Assembly (NCBI GenBank): GCA_023212645.1
Contig: JALBYC010000001.1
Coordinates: 868,001 to 932,000, forward strand
Length of the DNA: 64,000 nt
Source: Farysia itapuensis
Lineage: Eukaryota > Basidiomycota > Ustilaginomycetes > Ustilaginales > Ustilaginaceae
Direction of reading: 5' to 3'
Part shown: one piece after another, positions 38,520 through 49,200 of the stretch
Layout: each line of letters starts with the position of its first letter
Position numbering within the stretch: position 1 is the first letter of the stretch
Position numbers and translations under genes: made by a program
The notes under the pieces: generated by a model
What the model saw: only the letters and a program-made list of their open reading frames with translations
What the model was told of the DNA's origin: nothing
The model's database searches: none

Positions 38520-39178
38520 GGTCGTAGTTCTATCTTCTCGCCTCTTTACCATCTTCCGTCACCACCGGGCCAAGTCGGCGCTCTACTCCGACACTGTGCC
38601 TGGTGATCCCTTACTCTGCGTTCCCGTTGATCCAAAACTGTATTTCTAGACCTGCTGATTCCTTCATTCTCGCGGTAGCATTCTGCCCCACGTCACATTG
38701 TCTCTTACGCCAGAACTGTCATCTTTGGCCAGTACCTACATGTTGATGTGTACGGGCAGAAGCTATTTCCACATCCTTGTTCCACTAAATTTTCTACTTC
38801 TCTTGGCGCTCAGTCGCCACCCGTTCATCCCATTTCGAAAGACATTCTTGTCTCTCTCTTCTTCCAATCTATCAGATTTCCTTCCCCGAATTTGCTGAAA
38901 CTTTGTTGTGTGACTCCCCGGCTGTCTATAGAGTGGCTTGGCTTGCGAAAGCCGACAGCTTCTATCGTGATCGGCGATCGGATTTCGGGCGAGGCAGAGT
39001 TTAGACTGTACGCTCCTCTGGTCTTCCATGCTATTCGTGATTTAAATTAGAGAGCCTCCACTTGGATTACAAAAGTTTCACCGTGCCACCGCGGTTGAAT
39101 ACAACACGAAGCGTCGTCAGCACCCGTCAACTTCCAACACTTTTTCATTCCATACTACCATCGCGACACTACAACAAG
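38520..39178. other. Intergenic between secreted protein and RAD23
   Basis: 659 bp with the 3' flank of one gene and the promoter of RAD23. No gene, repeat or clear TATA box seen. Confidence 0.4.
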
Positions 39179-40426
39179 ATGAAGCTTCTCATCAAGTCAC
39201 TAGCCGGTGGCAACTTCAACTTGGATGCCGAGCCAACAGACACCATTGGATCTATCAAATCCAAGATTCAGAGCGTACAAGGTCATGCTCCCGAGCTGCA
39301 GAAGATCATCTTTTCTGGCAAGATCTTGACCGATGATAAGACGGTGGCCGACTGCAATATCAAGGAGAAGGACTTTCTCGTGGTTATGGTCTCCAAACCA
39401 AAAGCGCCTAAGCCCGCGCCAGCTCCCGCACCGGCCACCACATCCTCTTCAGCCACAGAAGCTCCAAAGCCAGCCGAAAACACACCATCAGAAGTAAAAC
39501 AAGCTGCATCTACCACTACAGAGACTGCGCCGGTCGCGAAAACGGAGACCTCGGCACCAGCCGCAGCTACTGACTCGACAACAACAGAAGCAAATCAGCC
39601 GGCCGCTGCGGATGCGACTTCCAGTGCGGGTGGTAATCCTAGCTTCCTCACTGGAGGACCGCTGGAATCTGCGATTCAGAGCATGATGGAGATGGGCTTT
39701 GAAAAAGATCAGGTGCAAAAAGCGATGCGAGCTGCTTTCAACAACCCGGATCGTGCTGTCGAGTATCTCATGACCGGTATTCCGGAACACCTGAACCAGC
39801 CTCCCGCTGCATCAGCACCTCGGCCGGCTCAAACGCCAGCGTCTGGTGGAGCCGCGCCAGCCACTCCTGCTGCACCTGCATCGGGGACCGCCGGTACGAC
39901 AATCCCTGCCACACCTGCTACTCCAACCCCAGCAGGCAACGCTCGAGCTGGCAACCTTTTCGAAGCAGCTGCTGCGCAAGCACAAGGTGGACGAGGGGGC
40001 GCAGGACGTGGCGCAGCTGGCGGTGGCGATCTTCTCGGTGAAGATGATGGGTCTGGCGAGCAAGTGATCGATCTGGGAAACCCAGCTATGCTTGCTCAAC
40101 TTCAACAGCTCGTTCAGCAGAATCCTGCTGCGCTCCAACCACTAGTACAAGCTATTGCTCAGAGCAACCCTCAATTGGCCGAAGCTATGAATCAAGACCC
40201 GCAAGGCGTACTTGCCCTGCTAGCTGGTGGCGCTGCTGGAGGCGGCGAGGAAATGGATTTGCCGACCTTGGCGGAATTGAGCGCCGAGGACAGATCCAGT
40301 GTCGAGCAAATCGTTGCCATGGGCATTCCCGAAGCAAAAGCCATTGAATCGTACTTCATGTGCGGCAAAAACGTCGAAATGGCGGTGCAGTACTACTTTG
40401 AGAACCCGCAGGACTTTGAAGATTAA
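39179..40426 (+). CDS. RAD23: Rad23, ubiquitin shuttle and nucleotide excision repair factor
   Basis: Carries ubiquitylated proteins to the proteasome and stabilises Rad4/XPC in DNA repair. The 415-residue protein has the full domain order: ubiquitin-like domain (about 1-76, MKLLIKSLAGGNF onward), UBA1 (about 160-203, ESAIQSMMEMGFEKDQVQKA), an XPC/Rad4-binding STI1-like domain (about 300-347, LQQLVQQNPAALQPLVQ) and UBA2 (about 367-408, VEQIVAMGIPEAKAIE). Linkers are rich in Ala, Pro and Thr. The ATG at 39179 starts the ubiquitin-like domain; an in-frame extension upstream has no homology. Confidence 0.96.
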   Translation: MKLLIKSLAGGNFNLDAEPTDTIGSIKSKIQSVQGHAPELQKIIFSGKILTDDKTVADCNIKEKDFLVVMVSKPKAPKPAPAPAPATTSSSATEAPKPAENTPSEVKQAASTTTETAPVAKTETSAPAAATDSTTTEANQPAAADATSSAGGNPSFLTGGPLESAIQSMMEMGFEKDQVQKAMRAAFNNPDRAVEYLMTGIPEHLNQPPAASAPRPAQTPASGGAAPATPAAPASGTAGTTIPATPATPTPAGNARAGNLFEAAAAQAQGGRGGAGRGAAGGGDLLGEDDGSGEQVIDLGNPAMLAQLQQLVQQNPAALQPLVQAIAQSNPQLAEAMNQDPQGVLALLAGGAAGGGEEMDLPTLAELSAEDRSSVEQIVAMGIPEAKAIESYFMCGKNVEMAVQYYFENPQDFED

Positions 40427-40875
40427 ATGCACCTCTACCACATACCTCGGCCCTGCTCTCATCTTGTACAGCAGCTGGTCGTAATCGAAATGTCTTTTCC
40501 CTTTCTAACTGACCCGGACTGTGGAGGAGGTCGGATTTGAGCGGAGGGTGGGACTGGGTTGTTGTTTGCCCGCCCGTGATTGACAACGCCAAGTCAAATC
40601 AAAATCGGCTTCCTTGATTTCCGGGACAGGCTGGGGGAATTACCCCACGACCTCCCAAAAGCCAATGACGGGGCTAGAATGCGTGCTTCTCTGGCCACAC
40701 ATATAAGCTTCCGACTGTTCGCACTCTGTCCTAGTCTCGGTCACAGAGCTTAACCTGTACAGATACGGACAGTGGTACCGTTGTTGTTTGGTCCCACCGA
40801 ATCCCGCTTTGGCATAGAAACCGGACAACCAAGCCGGGACAAAGTCGACGACCCTTTCCTGATCTTCAGACCAAG
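40427..40875. promoter_or_regulatory. Promoter region of the flavoprotein gene
   Basis: 449 bp. It includes a TATA-like element (ACATATAAG near 40699-40707), about 170 bp before the ATG, in an otherwise featureless region. Confidence 0.45.
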
Positions 40876-42261
40876 ATGTCGCAAGGCAACGGCGCGAAGA
40901 AAGACTTTAGCGTCTCGATTATCGGAGGCGGGATTGGCGGTCTGACTTTAGCCATTGGCCTACACAATCGCAACATTGACGTGACTGTGTTTGAAAGCGC
41001 CCACAAGTTCGCCGAGATTGGAGCGGGAATTGCCATTGGGCCCAACGCCCAGAATGCACTGAAACAGCTCGGCTTGTACGAGTCCTTTCTCGAATTTGCC
41101 GACTTCCCGGATCGCAACTTGTTCTTCCAATGGAGGACGGGAGAGCCAAAGAAGACCAGCAATGGCACGCGTGACAGCGTGGACGGAGAAGGCGACCAGC
41201 CTTTCCTGTCTGAGACTGTATGCAAGGAGTACGGGATGGCCAGCATTCACCGAGCTGAGCTGCTAGACACCTTCATCAAAAGGGTCCCACAGGAGATCTG
41301 CCGGTTTGGCAAAAGGCTGAAAAGCATCAAACAATCAAGCTCTACCGCAAACGGGACGACCCACAGCGACGGACGACAGTCCCAGGTAGAGCTGCTGTTC
41401 GAAGACGGCTCAACCCACTTCACAGACTTGGTTATTGGATGTGATGGTATTCACAGCTCTGTGCGAGGTGCACTGGACGTGTCCAAATCGGGCCCGTCAG
41501 CTGTTGCTGGTAGCGACAAGCTGCAGTGGTCAGGAACGTGGGCGTACCGCGGGCTGATACCCCGCGAAAAGTTTGTCAAGGCTGTCGGCCCCCATCGTGG
41601 CGAGTTCTATGCGCAGAATGCACAGATGTTCCTCGTTCGCGATTCACACATTCTCATATTCCCCATACAGGGTGGTAAGACGGTCAACATCGTTGCTTTC
41701 ACCACGGACCGGTCGCAGTGGCCCCAAAGGCCTACTTTCCCCAAGGGTGAGGCATGGACACAGAGCACATCTCACGAAGCTATGATGGCCGAATTTTCCC
41801 AGTATGCGCCCGAAATACAGCGCATGGTCGCATGCATCGAGAAGCCGTCAAAGTGGGCGCTTCATCAGATCATGCCACCTCTGACTTCGTACATCAATGG
41901 CCGCGTAGTTTTGACCGGAGATGCAGCCCATGGCGGTGTCCCACATCAAGGCGCCATGGCAGGCCAAGCTATCGAAGACGCGCTCTTTGCCTCGGTCTTG
42001 CTCAGTCACCCCAAGGTGAACAAGGCCAATTTAAGCACTGCAATTCAGGCCTTTGACGCCATCCGTCTGCCTCGTGCCAACAAAGTCATGGAAACCAGCC
42101 TGGAAGCAGGAGACGTCTACGAATTCGCCGGCCCGATGCAGGACAATCTCAAAGAACTCGGCGAGCATCTCGTCACCCGCTTTGACTTCATTTGGGACTA
42201 CGACTTTGCTGCCGAACAGGCCGACTTGGAGTCATGGGTACAGAAGCATCTCGCCGTCTAG
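40876..42261 (+). CDS. FAD-dependent monooxygenase, salicylate hydroxylase-like
   Basis: A 461-residue class A flavoprotein hydroxylase. It shows the N-terminal dinucleotide motif GGGIGGLTLA (about 16-25), the DG motif around VIGCDGIHSSVR, and the FAD-binding GD motif LTGDAAHGGVPHQGAMAGQAIEDA. These and the IGAGIAIGPNA segment match the salicylate 1-monooxygenase / 6-hydroxynicotinate monooxygenase group. The substrate cannot be fixed by sequence. Salicylate hydroxylases are known in smuts, where they may degrade a plant defence hormone. No signal peptide, so probably cytosolic. No catechol-pathway genes are adjacent. Confidence 0.85.
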   Translation: MSQGNGAKKDFSVSIIGGGIGGLTLAIGLHNRNIDVTVFESAHKFAEIGAGIAIGPNAQNALKQLGLYESFLEFADFPDRNLFFQWRTGEPKKTSNGTRDSVDGEGDQPFLSETVCKEYGMASIHRAELLDTFIKRVPQEICRFGKRLKSIKQSSSTANGTTHSDGRQSQVELLFEDGSTHFTDLVIGCDGIHSSVRGALDVSKSGPSAVAGSDKLQWSGTWAYRGLIPREKFVKAVGPHRGEFYAQNAQMFLVRDSHILIFPIQGGKTVNIVAFTTDRSQWPQRPTFPKGEAWTQSTSHEAMMAEFSQYAPEIQRMVACIEKPSKWALHQIMPPLTSYINGRVVLTGDAAHGGVPHQGAMAGQAIEDALFASVLLSHPKVNKANLSTAIQAFDAIRLPRANKVMETSLEAGDVYEFAGPMQDNLKELGEHLVTRFDFIWDYDFAAEQADLESWVQKHLAV

Positions 42262-42379
42262 ATTATTTCTCTTATCTATTGCACCGACCCCCTTTGGTGT
42301 TACGATCATTCGCCTAATTTACGTGACATGTCTACACTGGTGCTTCTGTTAAAATGTGAGAGAGTATGCAAGCATGATG

Positions 42380-42954
42380 TTAAACGGTTTCGACGCCCGT
42401 GTATTCACTCGAGACCGGGGGCTCGATGAATGCAGCGTGTCCCAGGATGAGGAAAGCCGAACTGCCCACCAGCCAGAACATGAATCCAAAAGGGCTTGCG
42501 AACCAGAGCAGAGGAATGCCGATGACAAACAGACCGGTATATAACGACTTCTGCGTGATCACATGTTCACCCACCTGCATAGGTTCCGGCGCGAAGCGAT
42601 TGATGGCCCAGAATCCAGCGACGAGGAAGACAATGGCAAACAGGAGCCAAGTGTCGTTAATCATACCGTAGATGGTAAGCAGGACGACAATGACGGCATA
42701 GTTGGCAGAGAAGTGCCGTGTGTTGTAGGTGATGCGCTGGAAAGCCTCGTTGGTGCTCTGTGGTCGCGAAATGCGCTGATGATCGAAGAATTCACCTAGC
42801 GGTCTCAACGACGACAAACGCTCTCCTCGAAGGGACCTAACCCTCTCAGGAACTAGTACCGAGCACGGTCAAAGCTGTCAGATGATTGCTGTTTGACGGC
42901 AGAGGGAGCTCTGAAACACTTACGCTTCATTGCGATGTCCAGAAATTGCGCCAT
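42380..42954 (-). CDS. PRA1-family membrane protein (Yip3-like), one intron
   Basis: Small Golgi/ER membrane protein that binds prenylated Rab GTPases. Exon 1 (42954-42924) encodes MAQFLDIAMK; the donor is GTAAGT. The best acceptor that keeps frame leaves exon 2 as about 42825-42380, giving roughly 158 residues; an acceptor 3 nt further in is equally possible. The core reads RPLGEFFDHQRISRPQSTNEAFQRITYNTRHFSANYAVI, as in the PRA1 family, followed by paired hydrophobic stretches and a second pair around LYTGLFVIGIPLLWFASPF. Converges on the flavoprotein gene with about 118 bp between stops. Confidence 0.85.
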
Positions 42955-43252
42955 GATGACTCGGCTTCTGTGCGAGGGGCTGTGTTGGAATGTCCGAGAT
43001 GGTGGAAGCACGCGAAGCACTTTTGACGGTTGCTCCCGAGAACAACAGACAGCGCGCCTCTATTTTTTAAAATCAAATCCTTTCAAGTTCCATTCCACGT
43101 TGAAATTGAAATCCAGGAAAGACAGTTCCCCATTCGAATGCCATCGGATCCCAAACATAGTACAGTATTCTTATTACAGCGACTTCTACAGAACGACGGG
43201 TGGAGCGAAACGGGTGAGCTGCTCGCAGGTGATGCAAGGCGGCCTAGTGGAG

Positions 43253-46200
43253 CTACTCGAGCAAGCGGAGACTTGGGCTCGTCACCAGCTCGACGGGCGG
43301 GACCGGACTGGCAATGAGCCTGGTTAGTAGCTCCAGAGTGCTCGAATCTAAATTCAGGGTGCCGTTGCCTGACTTCTCGCGGATCAGATTGAGGGTCATG
43401 GAAGAGATAGCGTTGTGGATTCGCGTTGTCAGCTGTTCGAGGATACCAGCGAGCTCTTCATCTGTAGCGTCGTCTCGGATACTGTATATCAGCAGCTCTG
43501 GTCGCAGGGTGAGAAGCGTCTCGACACCCTTTCGTCTCGCTCCGTGAGTTAGGGCAACGACACCGTTGGGCATCGTTGTTGCGTCCACTGGATTCTGCAA
43601 CAAATCTTGAGCAGGAGAGGTCGGCTTAGCAACATCATGCGCTTCCAGAATTCCGGGGAAGACAGAAGAGTTGGAGAGCGACTCGAGACGCAAACAAAGC
43701 ATACCGACTTGCTTGACCTCTTCAATGTCCAGTAATTGAACAGTTGGCTCGTACACCTGCGCTGCAGGTGCGTTTGGCGCATCGTCCGTCTTGGCCTGAG
43801 GCTGTCGACCCGACAGTTGTTTGGGATACACTAGCCACAGCATCTCGGGTGTCTCCAAACCTTTGAGTCGGCGCTCGCCAATCTGCGAGATACCGAAACC
43901 CATCCTTCGCAGCAGTACAACGTCTCGACTCACGTTCGGATTAAGCATGCGGAACTCGTCCTCGTCGAGCTCCTCGTTGGTCTTGTGAAGATTACCGTCG
44001 CCCGCGGCTGTGGACTCGTCAAATGTGCCCAGCAAGCCTTGAAGTTCCTTGATGACGTCTTTGCTCGCCAAAATCTGGCCTCCATCGGCAGCACCGCTGA
44101 TTCGCGCTGCTCGGTTGACCATCGGGCCAAAGTAGTCCATTCGACGGGTGATTGGATCAGCTTCGCACACTGGTCGACCCCAGTGAATGCCCATGCGTAC
44201 GGACAGACCGCGATGAATAAGCTCGCCAGAAGCGTCGTAAACTTCTTTGCCATCCTCGCTCTCTAGGAGCTCTTGGGGCCAGTCCTCGTGCAAGAGCTGT
44301 TGTTGCACCGTGAAAGTCCACAGCAATGCGGCAGTAACGGAAGGGAAGGACACCATGAAAGCGTCACCTTCTGTCTTGACTTCGTAACCGCCAATGGTTC
44401 GTAACTGTCGACGCAACAGGTAGTTGTGCAAGCGCATCGATGTCTGCATACCGCCATTGGTCTCCCACAGCGAAGTCGAGTTCTTGATATCGGTAAAGAC
44501 GAGAGCCACCTGACCAATCGGGGGCGCAACTTCTCGATCCAGCCGAGCGAGAGTTCGGTCACCTGGCAATTCTTCACGAAATCGTCGACCGGCCTTTTTG
44601 AATGGATCACCACCATGTTGCGCGCTAAGTGCCATGCCTGCACTTCGTTGGTCAGCCTTGAAGAACAAGTCGCCCACCGATAAGACCATGACCATGATGC
44701 TCTCTTCAGCACCATAGCTGATGGCGAAGTCTCGAAGCTTTTGCGCTGCAATCATTGGATCATTTCGCTCGGTACGGGCAATATCCACAGCCGTCTGGTA
44801 CGACACGTAGCGCCACAGTGTCCTATTGGCAATGATGACAAATTCGTCCGAGTCAGTCAGCTGTACCGTCGTTACTGCAGGCGCTGCGTTGACGATGGGG
44901 AACAGATGGAAGTAGCCGAAGGATCGAGAAATATCCAAGATGTCGTTGACGTAGCCTCTAAGTGAGACCCATCCTTCGGCAGATCGAATACGCTCAGTCT
45001 CTTCTCGGTCAAACGGCTCGTGCTTGCTGCTGATCAAGTGTGCTGTGCCTCCATTGCGTGAGAGCACGGCCAAAGAGTCACCGGCGTTCGCCACGTACAG
45101 AGTTTTGTCGACCATGTAAAGCAGTACGGCTGACGCACCGGCTCTCCAGTCGTGCTTGTTAGATGCTGCAGCAATTGCTGGCGCCGAACTTCGGTTTGAG
45201 TCCGCAGCGGCTTCTGCCTGTGCTTCTGACAGCTTTCGGGTGCCATCGTTGATCAGGACGTCTGCATAGTCCTTTTGCAGGCGCAGGAAAGTACGGCGCA
45301 ATAGATCTGGAATAGCCACAGCCTCGCTAGCTGGCTTGTTCTGGTGCTGCTGGAGTTCGCGAGAAAGTCTGTACTCGCTCCATTCAGCCAGATGGTGCGC
45401 GATACGACTACCGACGTGCGAGCCGTGACCACGGCCATCAAACAAGGCAACAATGCATTCGTGCTCCTCGTTACGAAATTGCGGAATGACGAGGTCAATG
45501 ACGCTCAGATTGTCGTGTTTGCCGAGTGCGTCAGCGATGCCATATGCCATGTTGTTGATACTGGAAAGCGAAGTACGCACTCGGCGATTCTCCGTCTCGT
45601 CTGGCGTTGAGTTCGAGTGAAGCGGCATTGTGACGTCCATCAAACCTAGTAGACGCAGATTTGTCAGTCGACTAAAGTCAGACACATTGGACTTGCGAGT
45701 GCCATCCATCTCGTTTAGTTTGGTCTTGATCTCGAGACGTGTGTTGCCGGAGAGGTTGAGGTAGCGAAGTTCCGGGTTCATGTTCCAGTTCCAGTCATAG
45801 TGCCAGTTGGCAATATTGTACTTCAAGACGTTGTTTCCCACGTCAAGATTGGCCAGCTTTTTCAGCTTGCTCAGTTCTGTCGGCAGGGTGGTTAACTTAT
45901 TCCCGTTCAGATGCATGATGCGAAGCTCTTGCAGGATCACCAAATCATCCGAGGGGATGGTACTCAGCTGGTTGCCGCTCATATACAGCTCGCGCAGTTT
46001 AACCAGCTTCGTCAGCGTAAAGTCGGGGATCTCAAAGATCTCGTTGAAGCTGAGATTGAGCACTTCGAGCGCATAGAGTTGCGACAGTACGCTGAACACA
46101 TCGTCTCCGAGACGGTTGTCACCCAGACGAAGCTTCTTCAGGCTGAGCGAGAGTGGCGCAACGTATACTTCGGACAATGTCGAGTTGTCCTTGCCAGCTT

Positions 46201-49200
46201 GATGCGTCAAGGAAGAACTGGTCGAACCTTTGCGACCTGATATGATGGCGTTACCGGCAGTAGTGTCTGTATCTCGACCATCTGGCATGGCAGGGAAGGA
46301 CTCCAGTAGGTTCGAGCTGACGTTGATCGAGAGCAGGCTCTTGCATCCCCACATTGAAGGGGGAAGTGTCTTGAGATTATTGTTGTGCACGAACAACTCC
46401 TTCAGTTCCTTCAAATGACCGATAGTTTCTGGAAGTGCCGCCAGCAGGTTGTTGTTGCAGGAAAACATCTCCAGACGCTCAAGCTCGCCGAAGGAGTCTG
46501 GAAGAACAACCAATTGGTTGCCGTCCAAGGTCAGCCGTTCGAGTGCCGGTAGCTGCGGGAATAGACCTTCATCGAGTCTGGTCATGTTTGTCGATGACAG
46601 ATCGAGAGAAGTGAGGTCGCAAGTAGTCAGAGCAGCGATGCTGACTTTACTGAGAGGGTTGCGTCCCAGCTCGATCTGATGCAATTGCGGTCCCAAAGTC
46701 GCTTCGAATGATTTGATGCTGTTACTCTCTGCTTGGACGTTCTGCAGCTTCGGCAAGCCCAACAAAGGCGACACATCCTGGATCATGTTGCGACGCAAAT
46801 CGATTGTCCTTAGACTCTTCAGATCACTCATGCTGTCAGGCAAAATCTCGAGGGAGTTGCCCGCCAGGATGAATCGTTCCAAATGCACCAGCTTGGAAAT
46901 CTCCTTCGGCAGCTCTGTAATGGCGTTGAACGATATGTCAAGGTCGACAAGCGATGGCACGTCGCAAATGACGCTTGGGAACTGGTCAAAACGATTGTTG
47001 GAGATGTTGAGGTATCGCAGCGTGACGATGCTGGAAAAGTAAGGAGGGAGATCAAACAGCCGATTGTTCTGCACCTTGATCGACACCAGTTCTGGAATCT
47101 GGTCCAGGCCGGTGTGTGACAGATCCACAATACTGTTGTTGGAGACGTCAAGGTGGGTGAGCGTCTCGCTGTGTCGAACACTCATCGGAATGCGCTTGAG
47201 TGCCAAATTTGAAAGTCGAAGAGTTCGCAGATTGGTGCAGAGCTGCACAAAATCTAGCGGTAGATCCGACATTGGATTGCCAGACAGATCAAGGCTGAGA
47301 ATCCAATCGGCGTGCTTGTACAAGAAGATGGGTACCATCTCCAGGTTTCTGCTGTGCAGATCCAGATGCTGGAAAGAGTGCTCGTTGTTGCCAATAGACT
47401 CGGAATCGAACGCCATGACGCTATCTGGACGGAATACGAAGCGCAGCAAATACGACAAATCATCTCTGCCCATGTCTTCTAGGTTGTCGGCCTCTGTGAA
47501 GCCAGCCTGGAGCAAACGACGTCTCTGCAATTGAGCTGGCTTGTCAGAGATGCCCAGAGGTCTTTCAGACCCTCTGTCCCTCACGAAGAGACGGTAGGCT
47601 CCCGAGTCGGTGGCTAGACTCTTGCGCGCCAGAATTGTCTGAACCTCATTGGCTGTCGAAACAACAGAGCAGGACAGAGTTGCAAAGGAGCCATCCGTCT
47701 TGTAGACACGAATGAAGTGATTGCGCAGCGTGCTGGCACTGCCTGCGGTAGGCGGGCGCTTCGATAAGACGGTGTCGCGCTTGCTCTGGCTGGAAATGAC
47801 TGAGTCGTCCTCAGTAGACATGCTCGACCCCAGCGTATGTACTGATGGCCTTGCAATGCCAATAGATCCGGCAGTGTTGGGACGCGCGTTCATGCGATGC
47901 TTCGAAGGTCGGTGGATACCGAGCCGGCCTGCGGCTGCTGCAGCAGCAGCGGCAGCTGCTGCCGCTGCACTACCAGTCGGCAAGATGGATCCTCCTGCTC
48001 CACCTCTGGAGCTTGGAGCTTTCATCGTAGGCGATGGCAAAGAGGCTGCGGCAGCACCAGTGTCTTCCAAAAGATCGACTTGGCTAGATGATGCCTCGTC
48101 ACCACCTTTCGACTTGGGCGCTATGACAGTGAGCGGATCGATCGATTCATCCGTACCGCGTCGAGAAGCATTCAGAGTCGCGGCCTTGGCGAAAGGATTG
48201 GACGAGCTTGTTCGAAACATGCTGGAAGCCTGGGCGGCATTGGTGCCGGTACTGGACTTTCGCCGCTGTCTTTCGACATCATCGGCATCGTCGTCGTCCT
48301 CGTTGTCATCTGCCTGGTCGTCTCTGAGATAGTCAAATACCTTGTCAGGCTGCACAGCCCAACTGTCTGGGGCCAGCCAGCTTGAACTCGCACCTTGACC
48401 CGAGCTGGCGCTCGACTTCCGGACTCCGAGAACGGAAGATGATTGAGCATCGGCTGGCGGCGGGAACTGGTAGGAAATACTCGCGCGACTGCTAGTAGGC
48501 TCTCTGCTTCCGTTCGCCGCCCAGCCAGCATTAGCTGCAGCCATTGCTCTCTGCCGATCTTGGTTCAGGCCTGGAAGATTGGCATAGGAGGTTTTTGGGG
48601 AGATGCCGCTGTTATTTGAAAGGTGGCTGTGAGCCGAAACAATGCTCCCCTTACGGAAATCAACGAGTGGCCCATCTGCGGAGGTGGCAAACAGACTGCG
48701 TTGTGCCTCTGTTGCAGGTGGTGTACCAAGATGCTCGGACGGCAGACTGTACGCCGAAGGAACGGTGGGCAAACCGTCACTCTTCTCCAAGAAAGTTGTC
48801 GAAAGCTTGCGCAGAGACTGGTAATTCTGCGCATCGACCAGGCTGAGTCGTGGCATGTTGTTGCGGATCATGTTGATCTGCGACGGTCTGCGGTCATTGA
48901 GAGTTGTGGAAGCCGAGGCCGAAATCGGCAGTCCAGCTACAGGACGAGCATTGGACCGCCCAGACTGAGTGTTACTATGATCAGAGATTTGAGAAGAGCT
49001 CGGCGCGGTAGAAGAGACAGACGCTTCGCGGTGCAATGAGGTTGTGTAGGATGGGGATGGCGTACGATAAGCTTCGAGTGTGCTTCCAGTGGGGGATTTG
49101 GTTTCGCCTGGTGGGCTAGAAGGCTGTGACTCAGGGCCTGAGCCAAGCAGACGCTGCCGTGCAGCATTCTGATCGACGATGTCATCCATTTTGTCAAAGT

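Noticed and set aside
42380..42825. PRA1 exon 2 read as a complete gene
   Set aside because: The apparent start near 42817 is a TTG. An ATG exon with a strong donor lies 100 nt upstream and joins in frame.
47930..47975. GCN-rich tract as a possible expanded repeat
   Set aside because: It encodes poly-Ala inside adenylate cyclase with mixed codons, a common benign tract; the muskelin gene has a similar one.
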